A stretch of DNA of 64,000 nt from Ciborinia camelliae (lineage: Eukaryota; Ascomycota; Leotiomycetes; Helotiales; Sclerotiniaceae), in contig JANPYM010000013.1 of the NCBI GenBank assembly GCA_025890175.1, positions 593,899-657,898 of the forward strand, written 5' to 3'. Below are positions 56,751 through 64,000 of this stretch, in pieces. The translations under genes were made by a program, and so were the position numbers. Under the pieces are notes generated by a model that saw only the letters and a list, made by a program, of their open reading frames with translations, did no database searches and had not been told where the DNA came from. Each line of letters starts with the position of its first letter. The stretch's first letter is position 1.

Positions 56751-57006
56751 TAGATAAATTCTGTATACGTTCATTCGCAACTACCATAAAACTCATCATT
56801 ATATGTACAACTACTATTGTGAGTTAAATATAACATACCGTGAGTTTAAAATTACCCTTTCCTTCTTCGTTCTGTCCGTGTATGCTCCTCAGGAGTTCCA
56901 TCAAATCTTCCTGATTTACATAACAGCCATCAAAAGTCTGGTGAGGCTTTTCGGAGTAATTTGTGGTAGCAGACTGTGTCTCGTTGTCGGTAGCAGCGGT
57001 CGACAT
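56682..57006 (-). CDS. Small unrecognised protein, 88 aa, two exons
   Basis: A candidate small gene. Exon 1 (57006-56839) starts MSTAATDNETQSATTNYSEK and continues through CYVNQEDLMELLRSIHGQ to GNFKLT. A 58-nt GT-AG intron (56838-56781) joins in phase 0 to exon 2 (56780-56682), LRMNVYRIYLRKDVKDAPEV then TEVVSNHKTTYV and stop. The joined FKLTLRMNVYRIYLRK reads like two adjacent beta strands. This pattern, a short helix and then strands with a VYRIY core, is seen in small fungal proteins of unknown role. The second exon lies inside the last unit of the ~108-bp tandem array, so the terminal exon may have been duplicated or may derive from the repeat. No domain is recognised, and expression evidence would be needed to be sure. 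Confidence 0.5.
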
Positions 57007-57985
57007 CTTGATATTCGATTATTCGATCTAGGGATAGGCATTAGCTTTTTTCGAGGTGCAAGAAAATCGACAAGCTGAATATTGGAACTCACTACCAAAA
57101 GGATCTCTCCAAAGGAGAAAGATGATAAAGTGGAATAGTACTGTAGTTGTCCTTTGCTGGCTAGAGGTTGAAGGATCAAGAACAGATTCGGGCGTAGTTT
57201 GAAAGATGGAGAGCGGGATTACATGGTGCGGAGAAGTAAAGTTCAGTCATCATGATGCGTAATAAAAGAATTGGTAAAATGATTGAAAAAAAAGAAGTTG
57301 AATCACTTCCATGACCTTCATCCCAATATCTTGAAGCACAAAGAGCACGTGTCGATCAAACAACGTGACCATCTTATAGCATTATCATGCCGAGCTGAGA
57401 TGAGCTGAGATTTGGCATCAACGATATGGCTACTAGTGGGTACCTCCTACTTAGGTAGATAGATATGCAGTCAACATTGGAGGCATAATGATGGCATTTG
57501 TGGCAAACTCAATGGAAGGCACTGAAGACTTGTTGGAACGGAAACAATAAGAATAAGAAATATTGCGGGGGTACTATCTTCAGAATTTGAATTTAATACC
57601 TACCTAGGTATTGAAAATTCTGATAGGAAAGCCTCTCAGTATCTAGCGGGTACAGTTAGGTATTGTAGGTAGAGTTGATGTCTTTTAACTTAAACATCCA
57701 TCTGAATACCTAAATGGCACTAAAATCCGGGGTACTTGATTCCTTTACCTTACGGAGTGATTCCAATCACCAATAACGGGCTAGGGTTCATTTAATATCA
57801 TGTGATTGTGCCTTAGAGTCTAGCCTATTCTAGACTTAGCGCCAGATTCATTCTAGCGCGGGCCACACTTTTGAAAATATTAGAACTTTTCAACTTCCCA
57901 GAATTTCCTCTCCAACCCCAACGACAACACCAAATTCCACAATCCAACACAGCCGGAGCGCATTACTCAAATCAAAACCGCAGAG
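57007..57985. promoter_or_regulatory. Upstream region of the eL30 gene
   Basis: No gene is seen. Likely regulatory matter near the ribosomal gene: CTTAGCG at 57835-57841 (145 bp before the ATG), and CTAGGGTT at 57781-57788, whose complement AACCCTAG resembles the telo-box found in many ribosomal protein promoters. A pyrimidine-rich leader runs from about 57870 to the start. Confidence 0.4.
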
Positions 57986-58524
57986 ATGGCACCAACAACT
58001 AAGAAGGCTAAGAAGACCGCCGACTCCATTAACAGTCGTTTGGCACTTGTTATGAAGTCCGGAAAGGGTATGCAAAAAATCGATTCTGCTCGATATACAA
58101 TTTCACAAAATACTAACTCGTCGTTTTAACAGTCACTCTCGGATACAAGTCTACTCTCAAGCAACTCCGATCTGGCAAGGCCAAGCTCGTCATCATCGCC
58201 GGAAACACCCCTCCTCTCCGCAAGTCTGAGCTCGAGTACTACTCCATGTTGTCCAAGACTCAAGTTCACCACTTCTCCGGTAACAACGTACGTAAATATA
58301 TATTCCTTTTGTCAAATATCTGTCTATCGATCAGAGCCTCTTTAGGTCTGGGAGGACATTACCCAGCGATAAAGTCTTTCTAGACTTTGGAGGGTATTCA
58401 ATTGCTTACTATTTGCCCTTTACAGATTGAGCTCGGTACTGCTTGCGGTAAGCTCTTCAGATGTTCCACCATGGCTGTTTTGGATGCTGGTGATTCCGAT
58501 ATCCTCTCTAGCCAAGCTGCATAA
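57986..58524 (+). CDS. RPL30: 60S ribosomal protein eL30
   Basis: A cytosolic large-subunit protein of 111 aa, the full family length. Three exons (57986-58067, 58133-58287, 58426-58524) join in phase. The start is [20 protein letters not shown]. Diagnostic segments are [40 protein letters not shown], and [20 protein letters not shown], and the tail [13 protein letters not shown]. The first intron is 65 nt with a TACTAAC branch site and the second 138 nt. In yeast, eL30 controls its own splicing by binding a kink-turn near the first donor; whether that operates here cannot be judged by eye. Codon use is strongly biased toward C-ending preferred codons (CTC, GCC, AAG), unlike most neighbours, which fits very high expression. 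Confidence 0.98.
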
Positions 58525-59236
58525 ATTAGGAATATCAATCATCAGTGTTGGTTGTCGAGGTCAAGAAGCTCTAGATGAAGGACCAAGATCAGCCATGATT
58601 GACTGACCTTTGAAATGTATCATTATGCATATCCTGCATAGCTTCATAGCATCACAAAATGATATATCTTGATTCTGGAACCTCGTTTCTATTTCTATTT
58701 CTATTTGCTGAGTGATGGACTTCTATTATTCCGTTTGACATATTTGTATCCCGAATCGGTTTCACAGCGACTCACAGTGACTCATACCGCCGACTGACTT
58801 CAACTCTTGAAGGATTTAAATCCGAAAGCCGGACTTTCTCGCGTGCCGTATATTGAGAACTTGTAAAGCTTACCATTTGATGGTAATCATATAATAAATA
58901 AATATATAAACCCCAAGTGATTCCATTGTGAGACATTAGGTACAGTAACACCTCCCTTGTCATCCAATTTCTGGATTGATTTGAAATCATAATTGCCACT
59001 ATTCCCATCTCCGGAACTCCATAGGATCATAGGATCTGATAAGCGCGGGAAAATTCGTTTTTGGGAAGTTATGACCGTGTGCCCTAAAACTTCACTCGCT
59101 TAAAATTCCCTATGAAGCTTAGCGGCTCTTTTGCGATTTGAAATCAGTCCAACTTGAAAGTCCTCTATTGACCCCCGACTCCCTTCGACAATCTATCGAC
59201 AACAACACCAAACAGTCCCTCTAGAAATCATTCAAG
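58525..59236. promoter_or_regulatory. Spacer and promoter of the uL16 gene
   Basis: About 700 bp between the two ribosomal genes. CTTAGCG recurs at 59118-59124, 113 bp before the uL16 ATG, and GCCCTAAAAC lies near 59082. No gene is seen; the open frame 58772-59008 (-) has no motifs. Confidence 0.4.
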
Positions 59237-60275
59237 ATGGCCCGCCGCCCAGCGAGATGTTACCGTTACTGCAAGAACAAGGTGTGTAAATCTCATTTTA
59301 CACCATAATAAGTTATTTCGAAGTGTGCGGCATGGATTTGAAGGATTTTCGACCATTCGATCGGACGACGCCCTTTATCAACGACTTTGAATGTGTTAAA
59401 ATGGCGACAGATCTACGATCGCAGAATATCAAGGAATGAAGAAGTCAATACTGATATGTTTTGTTTTTATAGCCATATCCTAAGTCCCGTTTCAACCGTG
59501 GTGTCCCCGACCCAAAGATTCGTATCTTCGATCTTGGCCGCAAGAAGGCAAATGTCGACGAGTTCCCTCTCTGCATCCACTTGGTTTCCAACGAGTATGA
59601 ACAATTGAGTTCCGAGGCTTTGGAAGCTGCCCGTATTTGCGCCAACAAGTGAGTTCAACCCGAAATGATGAAATCGAAGGAGAGAAATTTGGTCGAAGTG
59701 GAGGTGGAACAAAGATAGAAGGATATGGGAAACATAAAATGAGATTATTGAGATGGAAACTAACATCACATCCAACAGGTACATGGTTAAGTCCGCTGGA
59801 AAGGAGTCCTTCCATCTCCGTGTCCGTGCTCACCCATACCACGTTGTCCGTATCAACAAGATGTTGTCTTGCGCTGGTGCCGATAGATTGCAAACTGGTA
59901 TGCGTGGTGCTTGGGGTAAGCCAAACGGAACTGTTGCCCGTGTCAACATTGGTCAAATCATCTTGTCCATCAGAACTCGTGACTCTTGTAAGTCTTTATC
60001 TAAGTCTCGATTTATTTGCAATATCTAACATATTCATAGTCCGCCCCAACGCTCTCGAGGCCCTCCGCAGATCCCAATACAAGTTCCCAGGTCGCCAAAA
60101 GATCATTGTTTCCAAGAACTGGGGTTTCACTCCTCTCCGTCGTGAGGAATATATGGAGAAGAAGCAAAGCGGAAAGGTTTTGGTCGATGGTGCATATGTT
60201 CAATTCTTGTCCAACCACGGCAAGTTGGCCGATAACATCAGACGTTTCCCAGCTGCTTTCGAGACTGAGGCATAA
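59237..60275 (+). CDS. RPL10: 60S ribosomal protein uL16
   Basis: The cytosolic large-subunit protein uL16 (Rpl10), 221 aa, the expected length. Four exons (59237-59281, 59473-59648, 59779-59987, 60040-60275) join in phase. The sequence opens [20 protein letters not shown], continues [20 protein letters not shown], and contains the loop region [20 protein letters not shown] between the strands near the peptidyl-transferase centre. It ends [20 protein letters not shown]. In eukaryotes uL16 is loaded late in 60S maturation and triggers release of export and anti-association factors. Codon use is highly biased as in eL30. Introns are 191, 130 and 52 nt; I looked for C/D snoRNA boxes and found no convincing pair. 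Confidence 0.98.
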
Positions 60276-62192
60276 ATAGAGAGTTGATATCTAAAGGGAA
60301 ATTCGGGGTATGATCAGAAAGGCGTACATTTGCAATGGCTGGGTTAGCATGGTGTCACACAAAGTGGCAGACACAAATCCTAATCATTGTACCTAAGGAA
60401 TTGATTCTACGACTTTCAAACTCATATATTACTACATATCGGACTTGTTAATGATGTGATTATTGATGTTCTTGGTCTTGCAATCATACTTTTGTCAAAC
60501 TCAGCATTCATCGCCCGAATGAGGCGGAAGAAATAGGAAGGTTGCTTCAGCTCACTATTCGGCATATAGATTGAACCCTAAAGCCAAGGCGAGGAAAGAT
60601 ACTGAGTTGGTACATCGGGCCGCCTGGAAAGACAGACACATTTTATTTGGGTCTCGAAAACTACTAACATGAAATATGGGAAGCATGTCAACATCTTCCA
60701 ACTTCCAAGCCTCTCCCCCCGGTGCTCTCAATTCATCTATCGGATCAGCTAGCGTGTAAGTAAGCTGTGGCAATTATTCCGGATCTCTGCTTGGAAAGTT
60801 TTGGGCACTTTCAATATGTTGATATGATACCATATGCCGTAGTGATACCATTGTAGCCAACCATTTTCATTACCTAGGTAGTAATGAGAAGGTTGAGACG
60901 GTTGAGAGAGACAGCGAGAGGCTAGATTAGGAAAGGGATAGTGTATCGTCCAGTGTTTCAGCGTTGGAAGTCGGGTTCTTTTAGGTGAGTGTAGATTAGA
61001 TTAGATTTTATTATTTTTTCTTATCGCGGCCAGAATTAGGTTTAAGGACCTCGATAGCAGCCCGTATCGATAAGGGAGAGAGAGGGTTAATAATAAGATT
61101 TGATGGATTATTGGAATTTTGGATATGGATGATGGATGATGGATGGAATGAAATGAAATGAAATGAAATGATAATGGTGGGTAAGAAAAGCTCGCGAGAA
61201 ATTGTGAAGATCATGATCACTAGGGAATTTAATATGAAAATATATCGAATGATTGTTTGGAATCCAATATGATTAATAAAACAGTACCAGGAGTCCAGGA
61301 CTGAGATCCAAATGTCAGATTAAATTAGATGATGAGCACCTAGCACCCAGCACCCAGTACAGTAATCATTTCATCTGTCAGCCAAACTCCAACAGTTTAA
61401 TACAAAATAAAATTTCCTAGTATTCTCTCTCTCATTCTCTCTCATCTTTTTTCTCCCACTCCCCTCTTTCATCTGGATGAACACGATTTTCTCTTTGTTT
61501 CTTATGAATGTTATTGTTCTCACAGTCATTCTTGGTGAAGTGTGAAAGGATCGGAATATCACGAAATACTCTCAAGGCTTTCGAGACATTGTTGATACCA
61601 TCGAACCCCACCTCTTCCTTATCCAGTCCACGTGTATGCCTGTTGGAACTGTTGATCTTGAACTAAAGAGACACACGACTGAACTCAACGTAAGATACAT
61701 TTTGAGAGGTACATACATATTAGAGGAATGAAGATTTTTCCCTTTTATTGGTTATTGGAACTTGAACCTTGCTGTTTTTAACCCTTTGAAAGGGATTTGA
61801 ACGTATTGGTTTATTTGTCAAAGGGGGTTACTTATTGCTGTTAATGCTGTGCCCCTCCTACAAGCACTACGCTTCATCATTATTTAGACGTTGTTGTGGA
61901 ACCTGGATGTCAAATCCCGAATCGAGGACCTCCTGTACTTATATTTTATACGTCAAGAGTCCCCTCACCTCATCAGAAGTGGTACAATCTCATCCTAGAT
62001 TAAAGTCGTACAAGACTTGAAGGCCTCGAACGCGAATTCGAACCTGATAGATCATACCATAGACGAAACCTTCAAACTGCCTGGAATACCAAGATTATTT
62101 ATGTCCCATCACGAAGACACAGCCGAGTGTTAAGACGACGATTTTATTCATATCGATTATATCTGTACAACCAAAATAACAAGATATCAAAT
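60276..62192. other. Intergenic, no gene recognised
   Basis: 1.9 kb. Weak frames at 60555-60773 (-) and 61371-61562 (-) carry no motifs. An (AAATG)n tract lies at 61147-61169 and CACCCAG repeats near 61338-61352. The last few hundred bases are probably promoter and 5' UTR of the long gene at the right edge. Confidence 0.5.
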
Positions 62193-64000
62193 ATGGCTTT
62201 TAGGCAACCTACATATCATGCCCCTTCTCGAATATTTACTCAACCTGCTGAAGATGCAAACTCGCAGACGCAGACGCAACAAAATATACAAGAGAGAGAT
62301 GGGGGAGTAGAAGAAAGTCAAGAATGGGTATTGTTTTCTCCAGTAGCGCCGAGTTTTACAGAGGGAACCTATACGAGTAGTACAGGGAGGACGAAGGGAA
62401 CACGCACAGCTGGTCATTCTAGGGTTAGTGATTTTGGAAGTTTAGAAACGGCCGCGAGGAGTTATGGGGTTTATGATGATCATGAACATGAGAATGATGA
62501 AGATGGGGATGCGCAGACAGAGGAGGATAATGAGGATGCGGAGTTGGATTCGCTGGATAGTCATTTACATGAATTTAGGACGGAATCAAGTGTCTATGGC
62601 GATAGGGGAGAAGGGGAGGGACCTGTGTTGCCGAAACATGATGGTTTGGGGAGTTTCAGGGTGGATGGGATAGGGGAAGATGTTCAACAACATTTGTATG
62701 CGTTTGAAATGTATAACCCGAGGAGGGTCAAGAGGAGGAGGGAAAGTTTGGAGATTGGGGAGATGGCGTTGGAGAGTGAGAAGATGGCGGAAATGGAGAG
62801 GACGAGGAGGATTGAAATGTGGAGGATGGAACAAAGTAGAGCGTTGGTGGATGAGATACAAAGGGAGACTAGGAGAAGGAAACAATCGATAAGTAGCGAG
62901 AAGAGGAGCATTGTTGAGGATAAGGAACAAGAAGATGCGGTTACATTGAATAATGTTGAGGTGGAACCAGCACAGGCAACAACACGCGAAAATGATAGTT
63001 TATGGAATAGACTCACTCGAAGAGTCATACGAGATTTAATGGGTATAGATGATGATCTCCTCTCAATCATCTTTGGCGAATCTCTACCGACAGAAGACGA
63101 TTTATTTAAAACACCAGGAAGAACCATTTCCATTCCTGGCTCGACTCCCCAACCTGATAAGAGTTCATGGGAATACAGACTTCTCGAACGAATAGCTCGG
63201 GAATTAGGGTTGCTGGTCAATCAACTCTCGGATCACCCAGGTGCTTTTACAACATATCTTCAAACACAACAGACACCCCTTCCTTATGCTGGTTTACCTG
63301 TCATCCCCGAGTCTGCATCGAGCAATAATATAAATATGGCCACAGGTATTCCACTTCCAGAGCTGGAACACGAACAGGCACAAGAAGAACCTCTCACCTC
63401 AACTCTAACCACAAACCCTGATCTAGAATTTCACCCCACGATCACCCGACCAGTACCCATCCCAAATCCAAGTATTGCCGGACAAGGACAGGAATTAGAC
63501 GATGAATCCACACTGAGACATTCATATAATGCCCCCATCACAAGAGAGGAATGGGAAAGGGACTTGGATATTAAAATGGTTTTCCGATATTTAAGGAGCC
63601 GATTTAGTAGGGGTGAGAATGTACAAGCTCCAAGCAATGCTTCGGGACCAGGCTCAATATTATCTAAAAGTACGCGAGAGAATCTTGCGATGGAAAATAC
63701 CCCGGATTCATTGGCGAGGGCCGCGAGGGTTAGAGCTCATCATCCTCTCGTCAATGTCAAAGCAAACAACCATGGCGTGAGAAAGAGAGTAGGCAGAAGA
63801 GGATCGAGTGAGAGTGGGGGCCTGGGTATGGGTTTGGGTTTGGGTTTGGGCTTGGGTTTGGGAAGTGTAGGGGTGCCCATTGGTGGCACACTCAAGAGCT
63901 TGAGAATTGGTAGTGGGAGCAGTAGACATTATTGGGATATTGGGGGGAGTATGACGGGGAGTAGTACGAGGGGGAGTGTGGTTGTGGGGGGAGGAGGGGT
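62193..64000 (+). CDS. Long Ser/Glu-rich protein, unrecognised, truncated by window end
   Basis: An open frame of at least 602 codons from ATG 62193 (MAFRQPTYHAPSRIFTQPAE) to the right edge with no stop, so the C-terminus is missing. Layout: a disordered, Gln/Ser-rich start; a very acidic stretch (about 95-120, DDHEHENDEDGDAQTEEDNE); a predicted coiled coil about 185-250 (ESLEIGEMALESEKMAEMER); and a conserved-looking block about 265-345 (LWNRLTRRVIRDLMGIDDDL, LLERIARELGLLVNQLSDHP) that is the best candidate for a folded domain. Another ordered patch lies near 445-465 (REEWERDLDIKMVFRYLRSR). A Gly-Leu repeat (GLGMGLGLGLGLGLG) and a Gly/Ser-rich end follow at about 540-600. I do not recognise the family. 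The even codon periodicity over 1.8 kb and the lack of stops make it a real gene. Confidence 0.8.
   Translation, partial: MAFRQPTYHAPSRIFTQPAEDANSQTQTQQNIQERDGGVEESQEWVLFSPVAPSFTEGTYTSSTGRTKGTRTAGHSRVSDFGSLETAARSYGVYDDHEHENDEDGDAQTEEDNEDAELDSLDSHLHEFRTESSVYGDRGEGEGPVLPKHDGLGSFRVDGIGEDVQQHLYAFEMYNPRRVKRRRESLEIGEMALESEKMAEMERTRRIEMWRMEQSRALVDEIQRETRRRKQSISSEKRSIVEDKEQEDAVTLNNVEVEPAQATTRENDSLWNRLTRRVIRDLMGIDDDLLSIIFGESLPTEDDLFKTPGRTISIPGSTPQPDKSSWEYRLLERIARELGLLVNQLSDHPGAFTTYLQTQQTPLPYAGLPVIPESASSNNINMATGIPLPELEHEQAQEEPLTSTLTTNPDLEFHPTITRPVPIPNPSIAGQGQELDDESTLRHSYNAPITREEWERDLDIKMVFRYLRSRFSRGENVQAPSNASGPGSILSKSTRENLAMENTPDSLARAARVRAHHPLVNVKANNHGVRKRVGRRGSSESGGLGMGLGLGLGLGLGSVGVPIGGTLKSLRIGSGSSRHYWDIGGSMTGSSTRGSVVVGGGG

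Noticed and set aside
59649..59778. Possible C/D snoRNA in uL16 intron 2 (ATGATGA box C-like)
   Set aside because: No matching CTGA box D or terminal stem before the acceptor. Intron 1 has a CTGA but no box C.

Overview
The window looks like nuclear DNA of a filamentous ascomycete, most likely a leotiomycete of the Botrytis/Sclerotinia kind. That placement is an inference. It rests on short GT-AG introns of about 45-140 nt with CTAAC/CTGAC-like branch sites, Zn2Cys6 and C2H2 fungal transcription factors, a HeLo-like fungal domain, scattered (TAGG)n/(CCTA)n tracts, and intergenic regions of several kb. Gene models were joined by eye from open frames and splice sites. Where adjacent exons agree in phase, this is noted.

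Layout. 0.1-5.4 kb is a small catabolic-looking cluster: a Zn2Cys6 regulator, an FAD monooxygenase and a kynurenine-formamidase-type hydrolase. The last two are divergent across a shared promoter holding two copies of a CGG-N3-CGG element. 7.4-9.9 kb encodes an unrecognised multi-pass membrane protein with a large glycosylated ectodomain. 13.4-14.7 kb is an SMP-30/lactonohydrolase-like gene. 15.1-17.2 kb has two small Ser/Pro/Asn-rich genes, one with a RanBP2-like cysteine pattern. 18.1-21.2 kb encodes a HeLo-like-domain protein without an NTPase core. 21.8-22.8 kb is a Cuz1/ZFAND1 homologue. 23.1-23.9 kb is a GNAT acetyltransferase locus that appears broken. 25.8-29.0 kb is a C2H2 plus fungal_trans regulator. 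33.1-34.9 kb is a poly-C2H2 protein.

36.1-42.4 kb holds three same-strand paralogues of a family I do not recognise. The first carries a second partial copy of the module and the third is interrupted by an in-frame TAG. A strongly AT-rich island lies between the second and third. 43.9-45.0 kb is a disordered basic protein gene, and 47.0 kb a tRNA-Lys(CTT). 47.1-52.0 kb is a gene desert with several short tandem repeats. 52.0-53.9 kb is a coiled-coil protein. 56.2-57.0 kb is a possible small gene whose last exon lies in the final unit of a degenerate five-copy ~108-bp tandem repeat. 58.0-60.3 kb has two housekeeping ribosomal protein genes (eL30 and uL16). A long unrecognised gene runs off the right edge from 62.2 kb.

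The items that best merit follow-up are the three-paralogue array, the HeLo-like protein with a second STAND-effector-like region, the terminal-exon tandem repeat, and the TF/monooxygenase/formamidase cluster with its repeated CGG elements.
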